Of a stretch of DNA of 64,000 bases, positions 10,357 through 18,280 are shown piece after piece; within the stretch, counting starts at the first letter, position 1, and each line of letters opens with the position of its first letter. The notes beneath the pieces were generated by a model that made no database searches, had not been told where the DNA came from, and was given only the letters and a program-made list of their open reading frames with translations. The position numbers and the translations under genes were made by a program. Origin of the DNA: DASQFQ01 sp963805525 (GTDB taxonomy: Bacteria; Actinomycetota; Thermoleophilia; Solirubrobacterales; Solirubrobacteraceae); NCBI GenBank assembly GCA_963805525.1, contig CAWDUT010000004.1:496001-560000 (forward strand), in the 5' to 3' direction.

Positions 10357-11139
10357 ATGCTGCGTCGCGTGAATCGACATCGCGCACCCCTTCTCTGCTC
10401 TGCCGCCATCCTCGCCGCCCTGATCTTCCCGGGCATGGCGTCCGCCGCGTCTTATGACTTCCCGCTCAGCGGCTACTGGCCGATGAACGAGGGCAGGGGC
10501 CAGGTCGTGCGCGACTGGTCCGGCAACGGCAACAACGGCCAACTCGGGTCCACCGCCGGCGTGGACGCCAACGACCCGAGCTGGATCCGCGGCATCTACG
10601 GCTGGAGCTACGGCTTGCACTTCGACGGCGGGCAGTTCGTGACCATCCCCGACTCGAACGACCTCGAGCCGCAGCAGGTCACCGTCTCGGCGTGGTTCCG
10701 TGGCACGGGCTCGCCCGGCGAGTTCAAGTACCTCGTCGCCAAGGGCTCGAACCAGTGCGTGACCGGTTCGTATGGCCTGTACACAGGCGTGTACGGCGGC
10801 CTCGCCTTCTACGTCAGCGACGCGTCCGCCTCCACGTTCACGGCGTCGCCGGCAGCGACCCCCGCGGTCTGGGACGGCAAGTGGCACAACGCGTCCGGCA
10901 CGTTCGACGGCCAGACGGTGCGGCTGTTCATCGACGGCAAGGAGATCGGCACCGGAACGCCGCGCGGCGGCGCCCCGATCGGCTACGACACGCCGGGCGG
11001 AAACACCACGGTGGGCACCTACGGCGGTACCTGCGACCTCTCCTTCACCGGCGACCTCGACGAGGTGTCGATCTGGAAGAAGCCGCTGCCGATCGCGGAG
11101 ATCTGGAAGAAGGCGGCCATTCTCCTCCAGCCGCACTGA
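10357..11139 (+). CDS. Secreted LamG/concanavalin-like lectin domain protein
   Basis: The 260-residue protein begins with a signal peptide (MLRRVNRHRAPLL, then a hydrophobic core ending GMASA, about residue 29). The rest is one LamG (laminin G-like, concanavalin A fold) domain, shown by WPMNEGRGQVVRDWSGNGNNG, GLHFDGGQFVTIPDS, VTVSAWFRG, DGKWHNASGTFDGQTVRLFIDGKE and DLDEVSIWKKPL. Such domains bind carbohydrate or act as modules of extracellular enzymes; no catalytic domain is present here. ATG at 10357 is preceded only by a weak GGGG. It stands alone on the plus strand, divergent from leuS and just upstream of tRNA-Ala. Ligand unknown. Confidence 0.82.
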   Translation: MLRRVNRHRAPLLCSAAILAALIFPGMASAASYDFPLSGYWPMNEGRGQVVRDWSGNGNNGQLGSTAGVDANDPSWIRGIYGWSYGLHFDGGQFVTIPDSNDLEPQQVTVSAWFRGTGSPGEFKYLVAKGSNQCVTGSYGLYTGVYGGLAFYVSDASASTFTASPAATPAVWDGKWHNASGTFDGQTVRLFIDGKEIGTGTPRGGAPIGYDTPGGNTTVGTYGGTCDLSFTGDLDEVSIWKKPLPIAEIWKKAAILLQPH

Positions 11140-11146
11140 GTCACGA

Positions 11147-11152
11147 TAAACT
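11147..11152 (+). promoter_or_regulatory. Possible -10 element for tRNA-Ala
   Basis: TAAACT in the locally AT-rich run GATAAACT lies 12 bases before the mature tRNA 5' end, a suitable distance for a tRNA promoter. No clear -35 box is seen, and the tRNA could also be read through from the LamG gene. Confidence 0.35.
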
Positions 11153-11164
11153 GCGCTCTCCCAC

Positions 11165-11237
11165 GGGGCTGTAGCTCAGCTGGGAGAGCGTCTGGCTGGC
11201 AGCCAGAAGGTCAGGGGTTCGAGCCCCCTCAGCTCCA
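11165..11237 (+). tRNA. tRNA-Ala (anticodon GGC)
   Basis: The 73-nt sequence folds as a cloverleaf. The acceptor GGGGCTG pairs with CAGCTCC with one G-U pair, the D arm is GCTC-AGCTGGGA-GAGC, the anticodon stem TCTGG/CCAGA encloses loop CTGGCAG (anticodon GGC at positions 34-36), and the T arm is GGGGG/CCCCC-type with the TTCGAGC loop. The discriminator is A. The 3' CCA is not encoded (CTT follows). Confidence 0.96.
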
Positions 11238-11242
11238 CTTTC

Positions 11243-11266
11243 GAAGCCGCCCGAGAGGGCGGCTTC
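11243..11266. terminator. Bidirectional hairpin between tRNA-Ala and rsfS
   Basis: A perfect 10-bp stem (GAAGCCGCCC / GGGCGGCTTC) with a 4-base loop GAGA lies 5 bases after tRNA-Ala and 5 bases from the rsfS stop, so it could end transcription arriving from either side. No U-tract follows on either strand, as is common for terminator hairpins in high-GC actinobacteria. Confidence 0.65.
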
Positions 11267-11271
11267 GGCCG

Positions 11272-11625
11272 TTAAGCGCCGACCGCGTGGCGGGGCGCTT
11301 CGCCCCAGAGCTGCTCGAGCCGGTAGTAATCGCGGGCGTCGGGCGTGAAGACGTGGACGATCACGTCGAGGTAGTCCATGAGGATCCAGCGCGCCTCGCC
11401 CAGCCCCTCGACGCGGCGCGGCAGCAGGCCATCGGCCTTCATCCCCTGGTGGATGCCGTCGTGGATCGCCTTGGTCTGACGCTCGGTGTTGCCGGAGCAG
11501 ATGACGAAGAAGTCCGTGTAGCCGATGACGTCGTGGAGGTCGATGACCACCACGTCGACCGCCAGCTTGTCGGCGGCGAGCTCGGCGATGCGGTCGGCGA
11601 GCTCGCGGCTCTCCTCGACGGTCAT
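11272..11625 (-). CDS. rsfS: Ribosomal silencing factor RsfS
   Basis: This 117-residue protein of the RsfS/YbeB/Iojap family binds ribosomal protein L14 and blocks subunit joining when nutrients are short. Signature segments are VVVIDLHDVIGYTDFFVICSGNTERQTKAI and LGEARWILMDYLDVIVHVFTPDARDYYRLEQLW. The ATG overlaps the nadD stop by 4 bp (ATGA), so translation is probably coupled. It is the last gene of proB-proA-nadD-rsfS. Length is standard. Confidence 0.95.
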   Translation of the reverse strand: MTVEESRELADRIAELAADKLAVDVVVIDLHDVIGYTDFFVICSGNTERQTKAIHDGIHQGMKADGLLPRRVEGLGEARWILMDYLDVIVHVFTPDARDYYRLEQLWGEAPRHAVGA

Positions 11626-12236
11626 GCGGTCACCTCCGTGCGGTACAGACCGCGCTCGGCGATCGCGCGCTCGACCGCGTCGGGCACGAGCCAGCGGATC
11701 GGGAGGCCCTCGGCGACGCGGCGCCGGACGAGCGAGGAGGAGATGTCGATGCGGGGCATGGAGAAGAAGTGCACACGCTCGGGGACGCCGGGCAGGCCGT
11801 AGAGCTCGTCGAGCACGTCGTCGCGGTTGATGGCCTCGCGCTCCGCGACCGCGAGCTCGGCGAGCTCGAGCACGGCGGCGGGCTCGCGCCAGCCAGGCAG
11901 TCCGGCCGCCTGGTCGGCGCCGGCGATGAAGATCAGCCTGTCCTCGGGTCGAGCGTCATGGAGCGCTCTCAGCGTATCGACCGTGTAGGACCGGCCCCCG
12001 CGGTCGATCTCGTGCGCGGAGACGTCGATGCCGGGCGTCTCGCCGACCGCGAGCCGGCACAACTCGAGCCGCACCTCCGCCCCCGGGTCGGCCTGCAGCT
12101 CCTTGTGCGGCGGCGTGTGGACCGGCAGCAGCAGCACCTGATCGAGCGCGAGCGCATTCCGCGCCTCCTCCGCGCAGACCAGGTGCCCGATGTGGGGCGG
12201 GTTGAACGTCCCGCCGAGGAGACCGACGCGAGCCAA
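11622..12236 (-). CDS. nadD: Nicotinate-nucleotide adenylyltransferase
   Basis: The 204-residue enzyme transfers AMP from ATP to nicotinic acid mononucleotide in NAD synthesis. The nucleotidyltransferase motif GGTFNPPHIGH is at residues 8-18, and the C-terminal ISSSLVRRRVAEG matches the SSTxxR motif. I chose TTG at 12236-12234, two bases from the proA stop, because it gives the standard short N-terminus (MARVGLLGG) and no ATG or GTG is placed better; a longer reading in this frame is a shadow of proA. The stop overlaps rsfS by 4 bp, the common nadD-rsfS pairing. Confidence 0.93.
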   Translation of the reverse strand: MARVGLLGGTFNPPHIGHLVCAEEARNALALDQVLLLPVHTPPHKELQADPGAEVRLELCRLAVGETPGIDVSAHEIDRGGRSYTVDTLRALHDARPEDRLIFIAGADQAAGLPGWREPAAVLELAELAVAEREAINRDDVLDELYGLPGVPERVHFFSMPRIDISSSLVRRRVAEGLPIRWLVPDAVERAIAERGLYRTEVTA

Positions 12237-12237
12237 G

Positions 12238-13473
12238 CTAGGGCCGGATCTGGCCGTCGCCCTCGACCAGGTACTTGAACGTGCACAGCTCGCGGAGGCC
12301 GATCGGGCCGCGCGCGTGCAGCTTCTGGGTCGAGTTGCCGATCTCGGCGCCCATCCCGAACTCGCCGCCGTCGGTGAAGCGCGTCGAGGCGTTGACGTAG
12401 ACGCAGGCCGCGTCGACGCCGAGCTGGAACGCCCGCGCCGCCTGAGCGCTGCCGGTGACGATCGCCTCGGAGTGGCCGGAGCCGTAGCGGTTGACGTGCT
12501 CGATCGCCTCCTCATACGAGTCGACGACCTTGACGGCCAGGATGAGCGCGAGGAACTCCTCGGCGAAGTCCTCGTCCGTGGCGGGCGTGGCGCCGTGCAG
12601 GAACGAGGCGGCCCGGGCGTCGGCGCGCAGCTCCACGCCGCCGAGCGCGGCTTCCGCGGCGGGGAGGAACGCGGCTGCCACGTCGGCGTGCACGAGCAGC
12701 GTCTCCGCGGCGTTGCACACGCCCGGCCGCTGCGTCTTGGCGTTGATCACGATCCGCAGCGCGGCGTCGAGGTCGGCGCTCTCATCGACGTACACATGGC
12801 AGTTGCCCGACGCCGCGTAGATCACGGGCACGCGCGCGACCTCCGACAACGCCTTCTTCAGCCCCTCGCCGCCGCGCGGGATGATCAGGTCGACGACGCC
12901 CTCCTGGGTGGCGAGCTCGGCGAGCTGCTCGCGCCCGCCGGTCAGCAGCGCCACGGCGCCCTCCGGGAACTCGGGGGCGACGATCGAGGCAAGAACGGCA
13001 TTGGAGTGCGCCGCTGCGGTCGATCCACGCAGCACGACGGCGTTCCCCGCCTTCAGAGCCAGGGCGGCCGCGTCGACGGTGACGTTCGGCCGCGACTCGT
13101 AGATGACGGCGACGACGCCGAGCGGCACCCGCACCTTGCACAGGTCGAGCCCGTTGGGCAGCCGGTGCCCGTCGATCACCTCGCCGACCGGGTCGGGGAG
13201 TGCCGCGATCGCGCGGACCGCCTCGATAATGGCGGCGAGCCGCGTCGGGTTGAGCGCCAGCCGGTCCATGAGCGCGTCGGAGAGCCCGTTCGCGCGCCCG
13301 GCCTCGAGGTCGCGGGCGTTGGCTTCGAGGATCTCCGCAGCGCGCTCCTCGAGCTGCTCGGCCACCCGCAGAAGCGCCGCGTTCTTCTCGGCGCTGCTCA
13401 TCGTCGCGAGCGCGCGCGCGGCGCGCTGGGCGGCCACGCAGGTGTCGGTGACAGTGGGAGAAGCGACGGCCAT
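12238..13473 (-). CDS. proA: Gamma-glutamyl phosphate reductase
   Basis: This 411-residue NADPH-dependent enzyme performs the second step of proline synthesis from glutamate, reducing gamma-glutamyl phosphate to the semialdehyde. It is an aldehyde-dehydrogenase-fold protein with the catalytic cysteine in QRPGVCNAAETLL, preceded by VIYESRPNVTVDAA and LRGSTAAAHSN and followed by NRYGSGHSEAIVT and the C-terminal GAEIGNSTQKLHARGPIGLRELC. It lies 13 bases downstream of proB, so the two enzymes that handle the labile intermediate are made together. Confidence 0.97.
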   Translation of the reverse strand: MAVASPTVTDTCVAAQRAARALATMSSAEKNAALLRVAEQLEERAAEILEANARDLEAGRANGLSDALMDRLALNPTRLAAIIEAVRAIAALPDPVGEVIDGHRLPNGLDLCKVRVPLGVVAVIYESRPNVTVDAAALALKAGNAVVLRGSTAAAHSNAVLASIVAPEFPEGAVALLTGGREQLAELATQEGVVDLIIPRGGEGLKKALSEVARVPVIYAASGNCHVYVDESADLDAALRIVINAKTQRPGVCNAAETLLVHADVAAAFLPAAEAALGGVELRADARAASFLHGATPATDEDFAEEFLALILAVKVVDSYEEAIEHVNRYGSGHSEAIVTGSAQAARAFQLGVDAACVYVNASTRFTDGGEFGMGAEIGNSTQKLHARGPIGLRELCTFKYLVEGDGQIRP

Positions 13474-13486
13474 CTGCTCGAAAAGT

Positions 13487-14578
13487 CTAGGCGAGCACGA
13501 AGTAGTCCCGGTGGACCGCTTCTTCGGTCGCGCGCGGCAGCACCTCGCGCACCTGGGCGGACTTCCGCCCCATCACCCGCCGCAGCTCGGCCGCGGAGTA
13601 GTTGCAGATCCCCTTGCCCACCGCCGCGTCGCCGGTGCGGACCTCGACGGCGTCGCCCGCGTCGAACGACCCCCGCACCTCGACGATCCCGACCGGCAGC
13701 AGCGACGTCCCGCCCTCCCGCAGCGCCCGCGCCGCGCCCGCGTCGACGCACAGCGTCCCCTGGGCGGGCTTCGCGTACTTGAGCCACAGCTTGAAGCTCG
13801 ACTGCCGGCTCGGCCGCGGCGCGAAGCGCGTGCCGGTCGACTCGCCCGCCCATGCCCGCCCGAGCACGCCCGCGTCGAGCCCGGAGGCGATCACCGCCGG
13901 GATCCCCGCCGAGGTCGCCATGTCGGCCGCCACCACCTTCGAGCGCATGCCGCCGGAGCCCAGCGGGGACGTCTCGTGCCCGATCTCCAGCACGCCGAGC
14001 GCCTCGGGATCCTCGACGAGGTCGACCAGCGTCGCGCTGGGGTCGAGCCGCGGGTCGGCGGTGTAGAGCCCGCCGGTGTCGGTCAGCAGCACCAGCAGCT
14101 GGGCGCCGAGCAGCACCGCCACCTGCGCGGCGAGGAAGTCGTTGTCGCCGAACGAGACCTGGTCGGTGGTCGTCGTGTCGTTCTCGTTGATCACCGGCAC
14201 GATCCGCCAGTCGAGCAGCTTGCGCAGCGTGCGCCGCGCGTTGACGTAGTGCGTGCGCGCGCTCATGTCGAAGAACGTGAGCAGCACCTGCGCGGAGGTC
14301 AGCCCGTGGTCGCGCAGCAGCTCGTCGTAGACCCGGTAGAGCTTGCCCTGGCCGACCGCGCTGGCCGCCTGCAGGTCCTCGATCGCCCGCGGCCGGATCG
14401 GCAGCTCGAGCAGCCGCATCCCGCGCGCGATCGCGCCGGAGGTGACGATCACGACGTCCACGCCCTCGCCGTGCAGCGCGGCGACCTCGTCGCACACGCG
14501 GTCGAGCACGCCGGGGCGCAGGTCGCCGTTCGCCTCGGCGACGACGGAGGATCCGAGCTTGACGACGAGGGTGGGCAT
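13487..14578 (-). CDS. proB: Glutamate 5-kinase with PUA domain
   Basis: The 363-residue kinase phosphorylates glutamate in the first committed step of proline synthesis. The amino-acid-kinase domain (about 1-255) shows VVKLGSSVV, VTSGAIARGM, INENDTTTTDQVSFGDND and a GTGGMxxK-like GSGGMRSKV motif. A C-terminal PUA domain (about 275-360, beginning GTLCVDAGAARAL) follows, as in the long bacterial form. ATG at 14578 gives MPTLVVKLGSS. It heads proB-proA-nadD-rsfS. In many actinobacteria obgE sits immediately upstream; here accessory genes separate them. Confidence 0.96.
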   Translation of the reverse strand: MPTLVVKLGSSVVAEANGDLRPGVLDRVCDEVAALHGEGVDVVIVTSGAIARGMRLLELPIRPRAIEDLQAASAVGQGKLYRVYDELLRDHGLTSAQVLLTFFDMSARTHYVNARRTLRKLLDWRIVPVINENDTTTTDQVSFGDNDFLAAQVAVLLGAQLLVLLTDTGGLYTADPRLDPSATLVDLVEDPEALGVLEIGHETSPLGSGGMRSKVVAADMATSAGIPAVIASGLDAGVLGRAWAGESTGTRFAPRPSRQSSFKLWLKYAKPAQGTLCVDAGAARALREGGTSLLPVGIVEVRGSFDAGDAVEVRTGDAAVGKGICNYSAAELRRVMGRKSAQVREVLPRATEEAVHRDYFVLA

Positions 14579-14614
14579 GGCGCGCCCCAGGTTAGGAGTT
14601 CTCAGGACCGCTAC

Positions 14615-15793
14615 ATGCGCCGGCGCGCGCTGCGGTGTGCTGCCCGCATGCTGAAGACAGCGCTCCTCACCCTCCTCATCGCGGCGCTCGCCGCCGCCCC
14701 GGTCGCCGCGCACGACCCCACGCTCAAGGCCCGGTCGATCCTCCCCGCCGACGCCACGTCGCCCGCGCCCTTCCCGGCCGCGCCCAACACCGAGCCCGCT
14801 CCGGCGCCCGGCTCGGTCCAGCCCGTCGGCGGCTTCTCTGCCCTGCTCAAGGGCCCGCACGGCTCCTACCTGGCGATGCCCGACAACGGCTTCGGGAGCA
14901 AGGCGAACTCGCATTCGTTCCTGCTCCGGGTCTACGCGGTCGACGCCCGCCGCGGCGACGCCCGCATCCTCGGCGCCATCAACCTCCGCGACCCGAACCA
15001 CAAGATCCCGTTCCCGCTCGTCAATGAGGGCTCGCGGTACCTCACGGGCGGCGACTTCGATATCGAGTCGTTCCGCATCGACCGCCGCGGCACGCTGTGG
15101 TTCGGCGACGAGTTCGGCCCCTTCCTGCTCCACACCGACCTCACCGGCAAGGTGCTCGAGGCGCCGATCCCGCTCCCCGGCGTGCGCTCGCCCGACAACC
15201 CGCTCCCCGGCCCGGCGCCGAACCTCGCGTCCTCCAACGGCTTCGAGGGGATGGCGATCTCGCCCGACGGGCGCACGCTCTACCCGACGCTCGAGGGCCC
15301 GCTGGCCGACGACGCCGACAAGACGATCCGGCGTTCCTACGCGTTCGACATCGCCAAGCGGCGCTACGAGACGGGCTACCGCGTCTACCACGTCGCCGAC
15401 CCGAGCTACCTCGTGTCCGACCTCACCGCACTGGACTCGAAGCGCTTCGTCTCGCTCGAGCGCGACAACTTCCAGGGCCCGGCCGCCGCGCACAAGCAGG
15501 CGTTCGTGGTCACGCCCCGCAAGGGCGCGCTGGAGACCCGCGAGGTGCTCGACGAGCTCGACATCGCCGACCCCAGGGGGATCTCGCTCCGCGGGCCGGT
15601 GCGCCCTGGCGACTTCGGCCTCGGTGACCCGTTCCGGATGCCGTACCAGACGATCGAGGCGGTCCTGCCGGTCGACCGCGACGAGCTGGCGATCGTCAAC
15701 GACACGAACTTCGGCTCGACGGGCCGCAACCCGGCGCTGCCGGACTACAGCGACTTCATCCGCGTGAAGGTTCCAGCCATAGCGAGAAGGTGA
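14615..15793 (+). CDS. Secreted phytase-like (esterase-like) beta-propeller protein
   Basis: The protein (392 residues from ATG 14615) has a signal peptide (MRRRALRCAARMLKT followed by a hydrophobic stretch ending APVAA). It matches the esterase-like/phytase-like extracellular family, shown by GGFSALLKGPHGSYLAMPDNGFGSK, GGDFDIESFRIDRRGTLWFGDEFGPFLL, SNGFEGMAISPDGRTLYP and the closing INDTNFG-type segment VNDTNFGSTGRNP. Members probably hydrolyse phosphate or carboxyl esters outside the cell; substrate not determinable. I chose ATG 14615 because AGGA lies 7 bases upstream; ATG 14648 is the alternative. Its 3' end overlaps asnB by 38 bp, tail to tail. Confidence 0.83.
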   Translation: MRRRALRCAARMLKTALLTLLIAALAAAPVAAHDPTLKARSILPADATSPAPFPAAPNTEPAPAPGSVQPVGGFSALLKGPHGSYLAMPDNGFGSKANSHSFLLRVYAVDARRGDARILGAINLRDPNHKIPFPLVNEGSRYLTGGDFDIESFRIDRRGTLWFGDEFGPFLLHTDLTGKVLEAPIPLPGVRSPDNPLPGPAPNLASSNGFEGMAISPDGRTLYPTLEGPLADDADKTIRRSYAFDIAKRRYETGYRVYHVADPSYLVSDLTALDSKRFVSLERDNFQGPAAAHKQAFVVTPRKGALETREVLDELDIADPRGISLRGPVRPGDFGLGDPFRMPYQTIEAVLPVDRDELAIVNDTNFGSTGRNPALPDYSDFIRVKVPAIARR

Positions 15794-17594
15794 TCAGCCC
15801 CCACAGCTGGCGCGAGTGGTCCTCGCGGCGATCGACGTGCTCGTCGATCAGCCGCGAGACCGCCGCGGGCTGGAAGTAGCCCTGGCGGCGCAGCCGTTCG
15901 GCGGAGAGCACCTCGCGGGCGAACGGCTCGAGCTCCCCGCGCAGCCAGGCGGCGGCGGGGATCGAGAAGCCCTTCTTGCGCCCGCGCGCGATCTCGCGCC
16001 CGACCAGCGGCTCGACCGCCGAGCGCAGCAGGCGCTTCTTGCCGAAGCCGCGCACCCGCGCGGCCGGCGGGAGCGCGAGCGCGAGCTCGGCCACGACCGG
16101 GTCGAGGAACGGGACGCGCAGCTCGAGCGAATGGGCCATGCTCATGCGGTCGGTCTTCACCAGCAGGTCGTCGACGAGGTAGATCGCTCGGTCGACGTCC
16201 TGCAGCCGGGCGAGCGTGTCGGCGCCCTCGGTCTCCGCCCAGCGGGCGCGGTAGACGTCGAGGGGATCCTCGGTCCCCCTTCGGCCGGGGCGCAGCAACT
16301 CGGCCCGCGCGTCCGGCGAGAAGATCTCCTTCCAGCCGTGGTGGCGCTCGAGCGGAGGCAGGTGGGCCGCGCGGGTGAAGCGCTTGAGCTTGTAGTCGAG
16401 CGGGACGCGCCCGGAACCGCTCGGCAGCGCCTCCGCCAGCGGCGAGAGCAGCCGCGCGGCGCCGCCGGTGCGCATCGCCAGCTTGTCGGCGACGTAGGTC
16501 TCGTAGCCGCCGAACAGCTCGTCCCCGCCCTCGCCGGACAGCGCGACCTTGACGTGCTGCGCCGCCAACTGGGAGACCAGGTAGGTGGGGAGCGCGCTCG
16601 AGTCGGCGAAGGGCTCGTCGAACGCCGCGGCGATCGTGGGCAGCAGCTCGGCGGCGTCGGGCTCGACCACCAGCTCGTGATGGTCGGTCCCGTAGCGCCG
16701 CGCGATCGTGCGCGCGAGCTCCACCTCGGAGAACGCCTTCTCGGCGAAGCCGATGGAGAACGTCGAGACGCGCCCGTGCTCGGCGGCCAGCGCGGCCAGC
16801 GCCGAGGAGTCGACGCCGCCGGACAGCAGCACGCCGACGGGGACGTCGGAGACGAGGTGCGCGCGCACCGAGTCGCGCAACCGCTCGCGCAGCTCGTCGG
16901 CGAGCGCCTCCCACGGCTCGTCGCGGTGCTCCAGCGCCGGCCGCTCGTCGGCGTAGCGCTCGATCCGCGCCGCGCCCTCCTCCCGCACCAGCACGTGGCC
17001 GGGCGGCAGCTTGCGGACGTCGCGATAGATCGTCCGCGGCCCGTGGATCGCGTTGAAGGCGAGGAAGGCCTCGAGCGCGTCGAGGTCGATCTCACCCGAG
17101 GGCAGCGCCTTGAGCTCCGACGCGAACATGAAGTCCTCGCCGTCGCGGTAGTAGAGCGGCTTGATCCCGAAGCGGTCGCGGGCGAGCACGAGCCGGCGCC
17201 GCTCCGAGTCCCACACCGCGACCGCGAACATGCCCCGCAGCCGCTCCGCGAAGCGCGTGCCGTGCTGCTCGTAGAGGTGGACGAGCACCTCGGTGTCCGA
17301 GTGCGGCGTGCGAAAGCGATGGCCGGCCGCCTCGAGCTCCGCCCGCAGCTCGGCGTGGTTGTAGATCTCGCCGTTCTGGACGACGACGATCCGCCCGTCC
17401 TCGTTGGCGATCGGCTGGTCGCCGCCCTCGAGGTCGATGATCGCGAGCCGCCGCGCGGCCAGCCCGGCCTCGCCGAGCACCACCTCGCCCGCGCTGTCGG
17501 GCCCGCGGTGCACGAGCGTGTCGCGCATGGCGCGCAGCAACGCGGGATCGACGGACCGCCCGTCACCGCGGACGATGCCGCAGATCCCGCACAT
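15756..17594 (-). CDS. asnB: Glutamine-hydrolysing asparagine synthase, AsnB family
   Basis: This 612-residue class II amidotransferase has its catalytic Cys2 in MCGICGI. The glutaminase domain (about 1-200) includes HRGPDS, RLAIIDLEGGDQP and NGEIYNHAELR; the synthetase domain includes the pyrophosphate loop LLSGGVDSSALAALA and SGEGGDELFGGYETY. It either makes asparagine or amidates another carboxylate. It is the third gene of a tight minus-strand trio with a sugar-phosphate transferase (2-bp gap) and a DUF354 glycosyltransferase, so a role in decorating a surface glycan is plausible. AsnB-like proteins are frequent in polysaccharide clusters. Both activities remain possible. Confidence 0.9.
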   Translation of the reverse strand: MCGICGIVRGDGRSVDPALLRAMRDTLVHRGPDSAGEVVLGEAGLAARRLAIIDLEGGDQPIANEDGRIVVVQNGEIYNHAELRAELEAAGHRFRTPHSDTEVLVHLYEQHGTRFAERLRGMFAVAVWDSERRRLVLARDRFGIKPLYYRDGEDFMFASELKALPSGEIDLDALEAFLAFNAIHGPRTIYRDVRKLPPGHVLVREEGAARIERYADERPALEHRDEPWEALADELRERLRDSVRAHLVSDVPVGVLLSGGVDSSALAALAAEHGRVSTFSIGFAEKAFSEVELARTIARRYGTDHHELVVEPDAAELLPTIAAAFDEPFADSSALPTYLVSQLAAQHVKVALSGEGGDELFGGYETYVADKLAMRTGGAARLLSPLAEALPSGSGRVPLDYKLKRFTRAAHLPPLERHHGWKEIFSPDARAELLRPGRRGTEDPLDVYRARWAETEGADTLARLQDVDRAIYLVDDLLVKTDRMSMAHSLELRVPFLDPVVAELALALPPAARVRGFGKKRLLRSAVEPLVGREIARGRKKGFSIPAAAWLRGELEPFAREVLSAERLRRQGYFQPAAVSRLIDEHVDRREDHSRQLWGLITFSLWLEPSRG

Positions 17595-17596
17595 CC

Positions 17597-18280
17597 CTAC
17601 GGGACGTCGCGGGGCGCGCGGCCCGAGATCACGAGCCAGCCGGTCTCGGCGACGATCTCGAGGTACAGGCGCACGCCGCGGTCGGCGATGTACTCGAAGT
17701 CATGGGCGAGCTTCTCGGCCCAGGTCATGTCGCGCGTCAGCCGCAGCTGCGCGAAGCCGGTGATGCCCGGGCGCACGACCAGCCGCTGCCAGTAGCCGGG
17801 GATGTCGCGCGCCAGCTCCTCGAAGAAGCGCGGCCGGACCGGGCGCGGGCCGACGATGCTCATCTCGCCGCGCAGCACGTTCCAGAGCTGCGGCAGCTCG
17901 TCGACCTTGGTGGCGCGGAGGATGTGCCCGACGCGCGTCTGCTCGTCCGCGGTCATGCGCGTGAGCTCGATCCCGGAGTAGCGCCCGATGCGCGCCTCCG
18001 CCTCCGGCTTGAGCGTGCGGAACTTGAGCATCGTGAAGATCGCGCCGCCGCGGCCGACGCGGGCGCCGTGGTAGAAGACGCCGCGGGTCCCGGAGCCCAG
18101 CAGCGCGAGCGCGCTCAGCACCAGCAGCGGCGAGCAGATCACCAGCAGCGCGCTCGCGAGCACCACGTCGAGCACGCGCAGCACGCCGTCGACCGGCTTC
18201 GGCTCGAACGTCTTCGACATCCGCGCGTAGCGCTCGACCAGCGGCTCGAGCGACGGCGGCGCAGACGCGAGCTCGGTCAT
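17597..18280 (-). CDS. Polyprenyl-phosphate sugar-1-phosphate transferase (WcaJ/WbaP-type, bacterial sugar transferase domain)
   Basis: The 227-residue protein is a short initiating glycosyltransferase that moves a sugar phosphate from a nucleotide sugar to undecaprenyl phosphate at the inner membrane face. The single re-entrant membrane helix is at about 33-57 (VLRVLDVVLASALLVICSPLL). It is followed by the family motifs MLKFRTL, VDELPQLWNVLRGEMSIVGPRP and the RPGITGFAQL segment. The N-terminal four-helix bundle of long WcaJ proteins is absent. ATG 18280 overlaps the upstream DUF354 stop by 4 bp. Sugar specificity cannot be read from the sequence. Confidence 0.9.
   Translation of the reverse strand: MTELASAPPSLEPLVERYARMSKTFEPKPVDGVLRVLDVVLASALLVICSPLLVLSALALLGSGTRGVFYHGARVGRGGAIFTMLKFRTLKPEAEARIGRYSGIELTRMTADEQTRVGHILRATKVDELPQLWNVLRGEMSIVGPRPVRPRFFEELARDIPGYWQRLVVRPGITGFAQLRLTRDMTWAEKLAHDFEYIADRGVRLYLEIVAETGWLVISGRAPRDVP

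Noticed and set aside
12237..12515. N-terminal extension of the nadD frame
   Set aside because: It is read from proA in another frame; the nucleotidyltransferase motif GGTFNPPHIGH must lie at the very N-terminus.
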